From positions 28,214,220-28,278,219 of the forward strand of contig NW_019211457.1 of NCBI RefSeq assembly GCF_002443255.2: a stretch of 64,000 bases of DNA, given 5' to 3'. This document shows positions 35,535 through 50,500 of the stretch, in pieces. Positions within the stretch are counted from its first letter, which is position 1. Every line of letters starts with the position of its first letter. The notes beneath the pieces are model-generated. The model made no database searches. It had not been told where the DNA came from and worked only from the letters and a program-made list of their open reading frames with translations. Position numbers and translations under genes: made by a program. The DNA is from Varroa destructor. Lineage: Eukaryota > Arthropoda > Arachnida > Mesostigmata > Varroidae.

Positions 35535-38500
35535 CCTTCGGCGATTCGTTCCACCTAAATGATTCGCAGCACGTCGAAGCAGTAGAATCAGGTTCGCTCC
35601 TTTCAGCTACGTAGCCCTGGATTGTATTCTTTAATACAGACAAAATAATATGAAGTATGGACCTTATGACCCTACGGAGCGGGAACTGAACCTCAACATG
35701 GCGGACAGCGGAATTTTGCTTCGTACTGTGAACGTAAATGGGTATGTTCCGTCAACTTGTGTCCACAAATACAAGCTAATTAGAACTCAGGACGTCACCT
35801 ATCTTAGAATGCCTGCTTCCATAGCTCAAAGTTAAATACTGTGAAGGTCAAACTAGGTCAGAGAAGCTGTGTGTACGGTGCGATTTGTCGTTGGCAATGT
35901 GTAGACCAGTTTGCGCCAGTTGGTCAACTATACGCTTCGAAATGCCGAGCCAGTTTTATTCGCATTTATTTACAGTTTATGGTCACGATTGAAATATCTT
36001 CGAAGTATCGAGCACGCTTCGATATAGCCTTTATTCGAGGTATCTAATAATATTTCTATCCTATAAAGCATTTTGATAGAGACCCTTAGCCTACTCCACC
36101 GTTTCTAGATATCACGAATATACATACTAGTGTCTCGAACCTGCTGCACCCTCATTATTCGTACCGCGTTCGCACCGCACAGAAAGGACCCCCTATTCTC
36201 GGCGATTTTCCCCACTTCTCTAACTATGCTTCAAGTGAACCAGCAATTGACAAACTAACACAGGGATCATCTTCTTTTTGATTCTCGTTTCCTATCTAAA
36301 TTATATTCTCTACATCCTCGCTAGCACAAGCCGCTTCCTACACCGGTAGGGAATTCACGGGTCAGCCAAGCGCTCAGTAGTAGGCTCGACCTTGCGACAA
36401 GTGAAGGGTACGCACGTGCTCGTCCAATGCATGTAGGCGATGAAGTTTTATGTTACGATCGTTGCTTATTTAATCACATTAGTCAAAATAATAGAAAGAA
36501 ATGGTTCAAGCTTCACGTCAGAAAGGATAGCATTTTTCTACTGATGCTCTACGCCACGGATAATCGTCTTCATTACAAGATTCACACTCCCCTACATCCA
36601 GTGCTTAATAAGCTCCCATTTTACCACCGCTAGCGCAACCCTAAGACCAGCGGTGCTGTTGAGCTACAACACGCAGCCTTCACTTCTGCCTCTTTGACAT
36701 ATATCGTTGAAAACATAATTTCTTTTTTTCACCACTCTAGACAGGTTATCTGGCCTGCTAGTATCATTTGCGTTTTGGCGCGTCAACAGATCTATCGCTC
36801 TCAGCAGACAAATTGTTCTCCCTCAGGTTTTGCCCTTTTTGTAAACATACTTCGTCGTATGTGGGTCCACGTCATTGTGTGTCGTGGGATAGGACGTGTT
36901 CGCGTATTAAACTTAGGGCAGGTGAAATGGTATAGACGAAGAGACATTTAGTTTCGTTCCGGAAAGAGCCAGCTGCCTGAAGTAATGGTTAGCGGCTTAA
37001 GTAGCGGACGTAAAACACGAAGAAACATGTAAAGTTCGTAGCGCCCCTGTGTGTCATCATTCTCGTCTCAAGAGCTCAAGAGAGCTTAAGAAGCGCTTTT
37101 ACCTTTTGCTCTCGCCGGCTCGTCCTCCAAGAGATCGCATGTCAATAGCTGAAATTAATTGCTACGCTGAACTCCTTACTGGAACATAGGTCCCAGTGAG
37201 AAACGGCTGGGCTGATATTTGAATTCGGTTTTCGGCTGAATTTTAATTTTGTCTAGTAGTAATAGCAGTATATATTTATTGAAGGAACATGGAAGGGATA
37301 ATATTATGTGCTGGTGTACTTGTCTGGTTGCTCCGAGTGCTGCTTTCTAGAAATGGCGAGGTTCTGAAGGTTATTTGTGCTTCTGATGAGAAAACCGTCA
37401 CACGGCCATGCTTCACAGAGGTCAGTACGCGGACGAGTTTGAGTTGGTCGACGTTGGGCAAATACGTTACGTTAGAAAATATATTACAGGTTTAACACCA
37501 CAGGCTGCTATAAAGATTGATAAATAATACACATTTTTAGTTTCCCGCTTCGATCAGCAAAACGAATCCAAAGCAACCCAGAACTGTGCTTGACATTTTC
37601 TAGGTATCCTTCATTGATGGGTGTGACCTGCATTAGAAGTGAAACAACGAAGACAACTATTGACATCTACTAGTACAAGCTGGGTTCGGCATTTTCCTAG
37701 ACCTATAATTTTCCAGCCCATAGCGAATGTCATGAGCACTGCTTCATGCCTTGCACCGAAGATGTCATTATGCTATAATTAGCATCGTACGAGGTCGCTT
37801 AGTTAGCTGTAAAAAAGCAGGGCCTTTTTGTCATCACGTGTCTGTCTCTCGCTCGTCTCTCCTGCAACAATATACAAACAACATTTGCGAATTGGGGTAG
37901 CTGCGATATCAAATGCTTCCTAAGAAAACTGTTCTAATGTTGGACATCTATCTGGGTCGGAAGTCTTGCTTGTCGATACTTCCCAGCAGTACAAGGCTAA
38001 TGTATATTGTTGTCATTATGATTTGTAGATGATGACCAATGGTGCTCTTTTACGTAGCAATTAATTGCTAGCGTCACTACTTGCTAGTGTATAGCCAAGC
38101 AAAAACATGTCGACATATGAGAAATAATCATCAGCCAAATGACCCAGCAGCGTCATTTTGTATATGTTATTACCGGCCGATGTCCCATCAAAAGCGGAAC
38201 GGCCCTTGCAGCAAGTTCCTCGAGACGACATTTGAGCTAGCTACCATAGTTGAAATGAGAGTACTCAGGAATCGAAAGAAGTTCTTCGATAATTTCAAAC
38301 AAACGACTACTGGAGTAGCAGAAGGTGAACGATAGAATATCGTTCCCCTAACGTTACCTTCTAATCCCGATTCTTCGAAAATTATTTAACCGATTTCATT
38401 AAGAAAGGCTCGTAAATATCGTACCGTACAACTCCGTATACCGACGCAAGTGCTTGACGCAATTACAACCAAGTAATGAAAGGCAAGCTATTTGCGGATC

Positions 38501-41500
38501 GTGCGTCATACGTAGAGCCTTTTATCGTTTTACAAACTCACAAATGGACGACGTCAAGCTTTAGTCCGTTGTACGTACACAAAAAGGCGCCACCCGCACG
38601 TAGTTAATGCAGCCTAATGGGCAAGTCAATGTGTGTAGTAACGAAGATGGGCCACGTTTAGCCATAAGACTGTCTATCACCGGTCTGCATTTCACCGATT
38701 TTTGGGGAACCATGCCATACGCTGATTGCGTCTTCACACAAGGCTGACCAAAGGCCTAAGAGTTAAAACAGTAGTTCTGTCTTTGTAGACAGAACTCTTG
38801 ACTCGCAAACCTCAACATTCCTCTAGGACCGTACAATTAGCCTATTATAGAACTCCGGCTCCTGTTTACGCTGTCCCTTTACCTAGACTCGCCAGCGTCA
38901 GCGCTGACCCAGCCTCGACAGCATATCGATTCCGTACCGTCATCCTTGACTTAGAATATGTTGATCACTAATGGACTTTAGATGTTAATAGTCACATGCG
39001 CGCAAACCTGGCTCTGTCTGTAATCGTTCGTGCGCCCGTTCGAAACGCCTCTCCGCATGTATCGACGTTGCTGCCTTTGTTATAGTTGTTATTCCACATG
39101 ATATTGCCATAGATATACATAGGGTATAATCGAAACGCAGTATACGCTGAATCAGCAAAGCCTTAGCAAGGTGGGCTTTAACGGGCGCCGAAACGTCAAA
39201 ACAACGTATTCCGTGTCAGCGTGAATTGCATTACGGCCTTACGCCGATGACGACGCCAAACCTACCGGGCGCCTGCGGGGGCAAACACAACGACAAGCAA
39301 CATTGAAACAGCAACTAAACGACAGAACCGAAGCAGTCGCGAGCTTCACTACATACTGTGTGCTATTTGTTCTTGAGCAGAAATTTAAAAACCTAAAGTT
39401 ATTGTAGTCTTTGGTGAACCGACCAACTAACCTGAGCAAAAACATTTGACTAACGGCTAGGTTATCGAAAAGACACGGTATATGCAATTTGAGACGTTGT
39501 TAACTAGGTTAGAGAAACGAAGTCTCGCAGAAGGATTCGCAGTTTGAACGAGCTTATTCAGTTGTCGTCATTCGGCAAAATATCGGTGTATCTTAGAAAT
39601 TCAGAAGTTGGATAGCTAGCAAGGGGATTTTAAATGGAATAGGAATCCTGAGATCCGAGTCACGAAGCGTCCATCTGAACTCGGAAGTCGTAACTAGTAT
39701 ATTGAAGGACCGCATGCTATTGTAGGTCGGACAAAACCTTGCCAATGAATGATGAACAGTACCTCCTTTCAAAACTCTATTGCCCACTCGTAATAGGTGC
39801 TTGAGTTTAGTCAAGACTAGATAGTCATTCAGATGTCTTATTACTAATAATATATTACAGACGTTTGTTTTTGGATAACTTTGAAACCAAGCGCATCATC
39901 ACCCGTCGATGTTTGTCATATCGGCAGTAGCTATGTTAGTAGAAGAAAGACAGGATGACCTCGACCCAGAGCGCAACCTTGACGGAGGTATCGATGGTGC
40001 TGGCGTCGTCACCGAGTGCAGAGTGAAATGTGTTATTACCCTCGGTCCCAGCTGCGGTGCGGAACGTAATACTCAGCTTGGTAGTAAACTGGTTTAAACA
40101 TGATGCTACGTACCACGTAAGAACTTTCTGTGTGAACTTAAACAAAATGAATCGTTGGCAGATTGCACGGTTCACGCAGTGATCGTTCCCGAAATCTAAC
40201 ATCAAGTACAACAATTCACTGACCTTAATGCCATAGAAACACAGACGGTATTTATATGTGAAGCAGCGTTTGCATCTGGTTTGAAAATCGACGGCCTTAA
40301 GGGAGCTGGAATGACCTATTTTAAACAATTTGCTTTTAACGGGCGCAGGTTTGAACAGTTCAGTATGGTCGACATGCGGGTTTTTCGTTGCTTAAGCAAT
40401 TACATTCGTTACTGCACTATCTTGAGCACGAAAGAGCGCCATTTCAATTGTGTTCCCCCAACTGGATCAGTCGTAAACAATTGTCTCATAAAAAAAACAC
40501 ACGCAAACATTTCTCAGCTTTGTTTAGCATGGAAGTTTGTCTGACGCAGCTTGCAAACAGGTCGATGGGAGGAACTTTAATCCGATGGCTTCGAAAGCTT
40601 TGATAGCAGCCGCTTCTCATTTTTACTAGCGGATCCGCTTTTCGTACCAACCAACATCGTCTTGTGTTCGGCATAAAATTAAAAGAAAGGGCCCTTTATC
40701 ATTATTCATTAGCCTGGCGAAGTCAAAAGCAATATATATAATCTCCTTGACAGCTAATGGAGAGGAGATTCTTGTAAACCTGTGTAAAATACATGGGGAG
40801 GACTGAGACGTGTACGCGGAATAGCTTGCTATTTCTATTTACCATCTATCAATTACCGCCGATTTTAATTCAGAATCGGTTAAATTAATAGGCAGAAACA
40901 TGGACCTACGTATTTTTGCCTGTGAGTTTTGATCAGTATCACAATTCTCTGTTCGTCTTTCGAACCTGGTGCTTCGATCAACTCCTGATAACGAAATTTA
41001 TTTCTTATAAATCTCCGATTTCAATCCAATTTTTGCTACGTTCAGCCGAACAAATTCCACGAGCTCACACCTTTACAGTTGCATATTCCAATAATGCGAT
41101 GACTTCAAACGGCTGAGGGAGTTGACAACAACGTTTAGCTGAGAGATCCTCGAAGGCATAAAAACCGTTTTAGGAATTCTGGTAGACTAATTACGATGTC
41201 CGACGATGATGGTGATTATAATGCCAGGTTATTTTTTTCAAACTTGCCCGAATTGGTTTTATTTTGGGAGGTCCACTTTTACGTAGTCGCCTGGTCAGTT
41301 TCAGCTCGCTTGCTTCTACGTGGAGTCAGGTAACGGTCTGCGGAGGAGAAGGGGGGAGGGGTAATAAATTTATTTTACACCTTTAAGTAAAACGCTTGAT
41401 ATATTTTACGTTTCGCTTAGCCGTCGTGACTAAAAAATAAGAGAATGTACATAAATCCGTGAAAGCAAGAATGCTATATCTTCTGAAAAAGTTCGTTAAA

Positions 41501-44275
41501 ATTGCACTGAAAGCCACACAGCCAAACCTTAAGCAAAGAAAAAATACGAATGACTATGGGACTGATAGGAGCGACAAAACATTCACCGTTGCATTGTACG
41601 TGACCTAAAAGCAAGGAGTCTGATTATACAACGAGGCGATATCTTTGGGTCAAACAAAGTTTTTTACGGTACAGAAAATTGCTAACTCGATTATTTGCTT
41701 TATCACTTGGTCGTTAGTTAAAAACGGCCGTGTATAGACAAAAATTGTATGGAAGTATATACAGTAAATTTGGCGTTCTTCCCCAGCCTCTATTATCGTT
41801 CTGCTTACCTAGATGCATCTTATCTAAAAAAAAAAGCTTTTACCTTGTTGACGAGTAAAATTGTAAATCATTTCACAACTGTCTTCAATATAGGGTATAT
41901 CGACGATGGTTTTTCGGGGAGATCCGGCTACAGTTTATTCGGGTACTCTTCAATGCCGAATAAGGCGTTTTTCAAGCAGCCATTTTGGGCTGGCATTTCA
42001 ATCTATCTAGTTACGAGATGTCTTTCCAATGGCTTAATGATTCGTCTTAACTTCAGATCTGAAATTTTGGGTAAAGCCGGATTCATCTTACTTGCATGTA
42101 CGCTGATATTCTCCGTGTCCCTCGATATTCTAGGAGCATCTCTGCTTAATGGTTCCATGCCCACGTTAATCGATACGTGTTGAGAGAAATCCTCACTTAT
42201 GCTGAAACGGTTTCCACCTTCAAGAACTCACCGGAGCTTCTTCCTTATACCTTAATTGCTCTGAGCGTCACGGACAACTCATTTCCATAGACGTGTTCCA
42301 TCACAACTGAAACCAGCGCTTTCCATTTCTTTGACAAGCTAGCCAAAGGGATGTTTCGATGGAGATTGACTATAGTTCCTTGGTAGTCTGAACTAAGTAA
42401 AGCCTTAATATGCAACAGCGTCAGACGTCCTTCTACTGACGGAAGTCAACCCATTCTGTAGTTTCTTATCGATATACCTATAACGGAATTATCCAATAGC
42501 TTTAAAAAGCTCATACTTGGTGTGCTATTTTCCTTAACGAGATACATACCCCCCTCCCCTCTCTATGAGGGTACTAGAATCAACGTTTATGAGAAAAGCA
42601 ACGGGGTTAACAATGTCCACTCTAGAAGCAGGAGCACCAACCTGTCTACCATGACCGCTTGGCCTGTTAAAACGAACATACGTTTTTTTTTTCGAATTTA
42701 TACTATTGTTCTGCCAAGGCGAGGGGTTACCTTGGCATCTGCGTTCATATTTAAATAATTGAATAAAAAATAATTGAGTTATTTTGTGAATCTAAATTTT
42801 GTCTTTTGACTGTACCAGTTGATATTTTATATTCTGTCACATGACCCTAAAAGTGTCGTATATTAATAAATGGCTCATTGATTGGATTGTTTTGGAAATG
42901 TCGAGCATTTCTCTCTATATAGATTTCGAGATGGAGAACCCAGCGAGGAACAATGCTTCCTAACACTATCCTAAGCAGATGTTACTAGAAGATTATTGTA
43001 CTCTCATTTTATTATGTCTTCTTTCGCGTAATGCTTTGACTCTGTTCCACTACCCGCGCTTAAAAAGCGACAAAGCAATCCAAAGTTTGATTAACTTTAA
43101 ACTAGTTTAAAAAAATCTCACCGAACTTGGATCACTGGACCTGGTGATTGGATTATAAGCAGACCGTTTATTTTTCAAGAGTTGATTCAGAAATGTTCAC
43201 AATATTAAATCAATGAATGGATAAATATTAACCGTCTTAGATTTAGCCAGTATCTCCACAAATAAAAGTTTCATTCCGCAGATAACCCCGACGACTAAAT
43301 AAAGACTTTGCCTTAAATAAATAGTTGAATAACATGCAGTTAAACCGGTGTTTTTCTTCGGTAGTGCCCGTCGCATATAATAAAATTACTATTATATGCT
43401 TTCCATTGGCCGTCTGACGGCCTCAAAAAGGGCTTGTCCAAATGATGAAAATCTGGTTGTTCGAAAGAACTGACAAGCGTGTATATCTTGCCTGACGAAG
43501 CTGGCCCGCGCAGTTCTCCCTGATTCGTCGCAGACATCGCTCAGTCTATCTGATACCGACTCGTTTCTTCAATTTCTCAAGGATCCTTTTTCGCTGCTTC
43601 TATACCGGTGCTGCTAGACTTCAGGAGCCCTTTGATAAGAATCCTGATAAGAAAATTCGGAATGCGCTTACCCCTTAATTAGCTAGGAAGGGATCACAGA
43701 AGGGTGTGGCTTTCCTCAAAGACTTGATTTGAATTGCCTGGACTCCCGTTGTCCACATCCGATCGATTACGTTTGGCAGCCTTGCACGGTATAACTTGAA
43801 CTTTGTAACTTCTAGGATTCTAGGAACGAGTACGCAATGCTTTACGTGGTAATTATTATTACGATGAAAGTGACCATTGTTCTCATAATAGTTATTATTG
43901 GCATTGTTATTAGTATTCAGATTGAATGAGGGGAAGTGGTTCGCATCCACTGGTAAATGTTTACCGGTTGTACATAAGATATGGCAATATTTGATTATGT
44001 GTGAACATGGCTATACAATGACGACATGTCAACACCGAAATTTCCGCCTTGTGTTAATAGCAATAACATGACAAGGTGTCAGACGCGTGCTCGAGACGTT
44101 GGATCCAGGCTACCGTTTCGAAAGATTGGCTTTCAGTAGTGTAAAATTCATCCTGACCTATAAGCGAAGCTAAACGAACTTACTGAGGTATTTACGCCAG
44201 CACATACCAACGAAATGAGGTAGGTTTTCATGATGCGTATCTCGTTCGAAGCTACCGACCCTAGTTTTTTTTTAC

Positions 44276-44500
44276 TCATTCAAAATCGCAGGTGGTATTC
44301 ATCGAAAACCTTCGACATTCGACGCCGAGTGCCCCAAACACCGGGGCAATATGTATTGTGTTACCGCAATGAGAACTTTCCCTCATAGCCGCAGCGCAGT
44401 TCAAATATTGTGTATACGTGAAGCTGCGTTCCCAGGCGCTGTAACAAGATCCTAATATACACCCTAACAAGACGAGTTCCATCAACAATGTACCATACAT
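44276..44500 (-). CDS. Hypothetical small secreted cysteine-containing protein, 74 aa
   Basis: A true ATG at 44500 starts a signal-peptide-like segment (MYGTLLMELVLLGCILGS, cleavage possible after the following CYSA). The mature part is about 52 residues with four cysteines (positions 35, 45, 62 and 71) and one NTT glycosylation sequon, ending at TGA. AT-rich TATAAA-like sequences lie upstream on the minus strand. No family is recognised and no splice sites or poly(A) signal were established. A chance open frame is entirely possible. Confidence 0.22.
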   Translation of the reverse strand: MYGTLLMELVLLGCILGSCYSAWERSFTYTQYLNCAAAMRESSHCGNTIHIAPVFGALGVECRRFSMNTTCDFE

Positions 44501-47500
44501 TAGTTAGTTTATAATTGATTATGTTTTATATCAAGTCATCAGAAAATATACTAAAAGGAAGTAGTTTAGGGATGTGGCTAGGTAAACAGTCCTGATTTAT
44601 TACGTGTGTGATCCTGACGTGTTCGTAAATTCATTCATATCTTTAACTGCAGCCTCCTCTTCAAAATAACAGTTTACTCGTACCTCTCCGTACGAGCTTG
44701 GGACGAAGACGTATTCTTTTTGCCAGTACAGCGAAGATACCTTCAAAGGCCTTCAAAGCTAATCGATATTATGCGCACATCTGTCCGATTGCCCGGCAAA
44801 AACGTTATTGGCTGCTACGCCGTGGTGCAAAACACTCGACAAAAGGGATACAGTGACTGTCGTAATTAAATCGTCCAATGTTATTAGGCTTGGATTCAGT
44901 CATCTTGTATACGTTGTGCGTCCGTTGACAAACATGGTAATCGATTATATATATAATAGATTAGTATAGCCTAACGACCTCTATCGAAGAAAACTGATTT
45001 CCAGAGACACTTCGCGGACCTCTCCGATTCTAAAATCTTATCGAAAACTTCACACACCTTTGCACTTCATTCTTGAATTTAATCATTTTCGTAATTCGCA
45101 CGCATCGTATAGCTATCTACCACTGGCATAGCTCAAAGGAAGCAAAAGGTTGTTGGATTTTAAATATATATTCAAATAGTGTCGCTTATTTCAAGACCTA
45201 CAGGTTAAAAGGAGAGCATTTTAGGGAGAAGTCTGCTGAAAGCAAAGGCGACAACCTTCGCTTTACAGGTTTACCTCAGCTTGCGGTATTAAAGCTGAAG
45301 TTTGATGTCCTATGAGATACGTTGTTTTCCTAAAATCATTTCCCCTTGTTTTCTGTTTTTAGGTAAGCATCCCTATCTGGCTATGTATTTAGACTTAATA
45401 AGCACAAATTACCCGAAACGCTGACGTTCGAAACATTTTCATGTGTTTTTTTTTTTTTCACAAAAACGTCTAAGGGTCTAATTACTAGAGTAAAACTGAA
45501 ATGGATGAATAAAAACAGAATACATTCGATTAATTATATCGTTATTGTTATTAAATTATAGCCACTCTACTACGTACAACTTTGGGGCGCAGTGAAGGTT
45601 CGTTTGTCGATAAATACGACCACTGATAAAAAAACGTGCACATGTTTGCTCTCGATCACACTATGCACGTATGTCAAATTATCACACAAAGGTCAATGCT
45701 GTTATTGTAAAAAAATGTAATATAGCTAAATAGCAGCATTAATACTACAGTTCGGTAGTTAATTTCAATATGCGTACGTGTGTTTACGGTCGACTTTTGG
45801 ATGCTTCCACCAGCTGAATCAGTAGGTTACCGAAGATGATAAACTTCAGAACACAAGACGCTTTTACGGCCACAGAGGCAAAGCGGGCAATGTAGCATAT
45901 TGCAAGCAATCCAAGTTTGAGCTTTGCAACCTCACAGTTTGATTGCCTTTGGACTATCATCCGACTATTGGGATTCGTTGCCAGCGGCGCGCAGTTCGTT
46001 GCCGAAGTTAATTAAAATTACTTATATATTAATAAATTATTAATGTAACGGTATAGCTGTCTACAGGCGTGCTTAGACCGTTGAGAACGTGCCCTGTGTA
46101 CGTTATCGTGGCTTTTGTGAATGATAATAATCCAGCTAAGAATAATTAAGAAGTGTTCTATCGTCCTTTTGCGCGTATTCGTAAATAACTAAGTTCACAT
46201 TTGCTAAGGTGATGACCCTTTATACCATATATTATTGCCCGTTCATGCTCATAACTCGATACGGCCGTAATAGGTCAACCTCTGGCGTATAATGCATAGA
46301 CCGCGGTCAATATGTGTTCGACACTGCTGTTCCGAGCGCGAAAATTCGTTTTGTCTACTCGTACAGCGTTCAGTTTCAATTAATTCGTTTCAAAGGCACA
46401 TTTGTCCTAGAAGCCCCACTCAAATCAGACGGGCTCGCCTTTAAGGCAAAATCGTACAGTCAGAGGGATTTTAAGTGGAGCTCAACGCAACGATGTGTGG
46501 AACGTCTTTATGCAACGTGAATATAAACCGTGTCTGCAGTTATAATCATATGCGGTTGTGTACAAACGGAATTAGATTATAAGCCCCAATGGTCCGCTTA
46601 GTACCACATCAGGGACGCTTAAATGAGGTAGCTCAACAAGCGTAATTTTATGAATCGTGACCGCTAATCGCCTCCTCCAACAACACTTTCTTTTCGTGGA
46701 CTTCCTTTAACGTGCTCTGTTATTGACTCCTGGGTGACTTTTTGACAATTAGCTGTGCAGTAACTGCCGCGTTTGTTCTACTAATTGCAGATAGCTAGTA
46801 AGGGTTTCATTTAAAGAAAAATATTGTTCTTTTCTGCACAAGTATGCACAGATTTAGTCAGTTCCATGTTGAAGTCCATACGAACTTGTGCTTTAGGGAC
46901 TGTACACAACTAACGAATGCGCAAAAACTGTGTGACGCACATAGGAAGTTGTGCTCTCGGCAGTCATTGATTCATTGGTTCAACAAAGCGGCGAACATAT
47001 AAATGAATAAGTGAGAATAAGAAGTTCCTGCAGTGGTTCTGCAAAAAGAGCTGCAATTCGTCAAAATTCCGAAATCATCAGAAATGCCTTTTTTTCCATT
47101 TTTATGCATTTTCAAGCTCTTAAATTGAATCCTAATCCCTATCGTGTGTCTTCTGCGTTGCCTGGCTAGGATTATCTTAAATTATCCGGAAACCACAGGC
47201 AGATTGGGCCGAACATAGACCTTCGATGTTGGGTTGGCCGGGATTTTGGTAGAAGCTCATGCCGCACAGAATCTTTGAACAATAGCTTAACATTCACTTA
47301 TATTGCTAATTTGAATGTTCTGTTTTTTCATCACGATTTGCGACTTCATTCTAGAGGAAAAATATCTTATTTAAATACCAAAAACAGCGGACGCCCGTTA
47401 TGATAAAAGGCCAGAATTTATTCTATTGAATTCCGAGCACCTTCTATGCATTGCCGTTGACAGTCTGCTCGTCTACTTGACCATCGGGCCGGTCTTTGTT

Positions 47501-50500
47501 TTCGTTTCATCTCACATTGGCTGAAGGCCGTTTCGAATCCAAAAAGCGAGACCAATTAGATGTTCGTTACGTCCAATCTGCAATACCGATGTGCTACCGA
47601 AATACAGATAACGGTTAACGTTCTGCCGTGTCGTGCGGCGTCTTGTGCATGATCAGTGCGCATAGCTATCTACAATGAAGATGACGATACGTTCAACGTC
47701 TAACTGTGATGTCACAATATTTAACCCAGCGCTCTTTTATTTGAGATATCATTAAGATAGCTATATATCATATATCTGAGAAATCACGGTGCCTAAGTCC
47801 TACGCCTCCGAAGACAGACGCACGGAGATAGGTCTAAAGGCTGAAAACGATCCCTGTGAAGCAAACCCAGTACTGACTAAGGAACGACAGACGCACTCCT
47901 CCACCTAATGCTGATCATTAATGTCTAGCTAGTGGCTGGAATCATCGAACTGTCGCGCCGACTTGACCGTTGGCCATGACACCTGTGTGTCTCGCGATAG
48001 CAAAAGCATCGCTAGTAGTCGCAATGGTAGCACATAGTAATCAGCTTTGACCGTCCGTCAAAACCACAAGACCACAGCTGTCTAAAGCAAAATATTAAAC
48101 ACAGTTCGCCGGTTACAAGCTGGCCTCATCCGACCATGTCGTCCGTTTTCAACGTTCCTCGGTATTAACTTCAGCCGATGGCACGCACGTACGCATGCGG
48201 CTTGAATAGTATAATTCGTTACAATTAAAGATGTTCATAAATACTAATTAGATATTAACCTGACGAATTGCGGGTCTGTGATGATCGCTATTGCAAAATA
48301 CCTGTCCTTCAGCAAAAAAGCCTTAACACGAAGCTTACAAGCAGTGTCAGTCACTTGAATCTGATAGAATCGTTAATGGTGCTATCGGGCGGAACACTCG
48401 AAACATTTAACTATTTTGCTGAGGGCCTAAACAAGAGTTTGAAGCTTCGCTCCTCACACTGTCATTAAGCTTCGGATCGTCGCTGAGAATGTACCAACAA
48501 CGTACTTCGCTTATGTACTATAGTGCCATAAATAGTTACCTCAAAATTCTGAAAATAACGCCATCACGAATATCACAATCGTCATTATCCAGAAACGTGC
48601 AGCAGGCGCGAGTTCAGTGACATCGCGTTGATTCAAAGGCAAAGAGTAGAAGTTTTTGCCTTGGCCGACCTTTGGCTGTCAGAAATGCCTCATAATTTCG
48701 GCTCTTGAAAATCCTGGCAATCGGTCACGGAAGTTGTAAAGTGCGCGGTTTCCGCCTCTTAGCTAGATATTTTTCACAAGCGACCTTCCAACTGCCATTG
48801 GTGACATTATTCCTCCCCTAGGGAACAGTTCTCCTTTCTTGGTCAGGCCTCTGCCTACCTGACAACGTGTCAGGTCCAGGCCGTCATTTCGTGCGAACGT
48901 TCATATACTCTATATCATTTCGGCATGCAATTCAGTGGTCTTCAAACTACACAGCGTATGAGATAATATTAAGCATGGCATCAACGTTTACGAGATCGAC
49001 ACTCTTCAGAACATGTTACATGTTAAATATACAGCTAAGCTCGATATCAAGGCATGTACGTGCACGCATGTAAAAATATTTTATCGGCTAAATAATATAT
49101 TTCCTCTTTTTTTTTTGGTTAAGTAAGCCGCCTCGATAAATAATAATATACTCATATTCTTCGTGCGACACAGAGCATCAAAAGAAAAAGCAGCAGAAGC
49201 ATGGAATTGATTCGTTGCCACATTGCGAGCTTTAACATGTTTTGGTTTGAAGACGGACCTAACTGTCCTCCTTACATACCCCCATGCTTAGATTGTCAGT
49301 CCCCAGGTGGCTAGTAATTTTTTGTACCATCGTGGAGGGATCAACGACGTGTTTTGATGTGTATGGTTTAGCAGGGGTTTCTCCTACCTTTTTAATGTTA
49401 TAGAGATTAGTTTCTTTAAATAACCGTATCGTTGAGGAAGCTTCGTTTCTATTGCTGAACACATTCCTTGTGTGAGCTATATAGACTATTTAACCGGGGG
49501 GGAACTAAACTGATAAAGAACATTGCACGACCCGATGAGGTTGTCTAGTGCAGCTCAGCACATGGCACCTGCAATAGTATAACCGCGAACTACAGAGAAA
49601 AGCTACGATCGGATGAGACGAAACATTTCATTCATCATGGACCATGTTTGCACAGCCTTGAAATTTTATCACACTGCTATGGAAATTTACTTCATGACTA
49701 ATCCTGCTGCTAGATACATAAAACTAACTTTAATCAACTTATTAAGAATAAGAATTTTGAAGCATGTGATGCAGACGGCGGAACGAAGACATAGTAGGTC
49801 CTTCTGACGAATCACAGTACTAAGTGCAGCTTAACCCGTGCCTTATGCCAAGTCAAATTGAGGTTGATCAAGGTCCGCATGAATGTAAAAAAAAAACAAG
49901 GTAAAATATTGGAGATCTAAAAATGAAGACTTTCTAGATAAGGCCTTTGACCGTTCGGTCACCACTTCTTGTTACTGTTCGAGAAAGTCATAATATTGAA
50001 TACGGTATACAGATAGAAAGACACACGCTATAAGCAAAATATCTTAAGGGTCGATATAAAATTAGCACCTAGGCACGTTTCGTGCGCGCCCTAAAACCGT
50101 CCACGGGACGCAGATCATCAATGAAATCGCCGCAGATCTCGCGTGGTGTAGTCAAGGATACAGTGATACAAAGAGTGCACACAGATGTATTGTGTGGGCA
50201 ACGATGAATTGTGCGTATTATGTGTACAGATACATCGGGCGTTGCCTCGCTGAGTTCGCGTTGGGCCAATTGTATTGTATCTAACGTTCAGCGTAGCAAA
50301 ACTTGCTCCATAGATATCTGTCCTTGCGTAGATCAATCTATTTCAGCGCTTTAGGTGGCTCTCCACTCAATGAAGAAAAAACGTCCACTGATTCGTGGAC
50401 ATTCAAGTCGAAACACCCTGGCGAAATACAAGCTCGCTCTTACGACAAAAAAAGATGTTGACAAAGTCGCGATTTACCTAACGGTGGCTACGAACCGATG

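Noticed and set aside
39936..40328. 130-codon minus-strand frame and an overlapping + strand 62-codon ATG frame
   Set aside because: Both strands are open over the same bases and neither shows a domain or signal. I treat them as chance.
41749..42183. ATG-initiated 144-codon + strand frame (starts MEVYTVNLAFFPSLYYRSAY)
   Set aside because: It has no recognisable domain, no splice or poly(A) support and no regular membrane-segment pattern. About one frame of this length is expected by chance in the window.
43675..43950. Asn-rich minus-strand frame
   Set aside because: The Asn run arises from an imperfect AAT/AAC simple repeat. There is no ATG start or other coding evidence.
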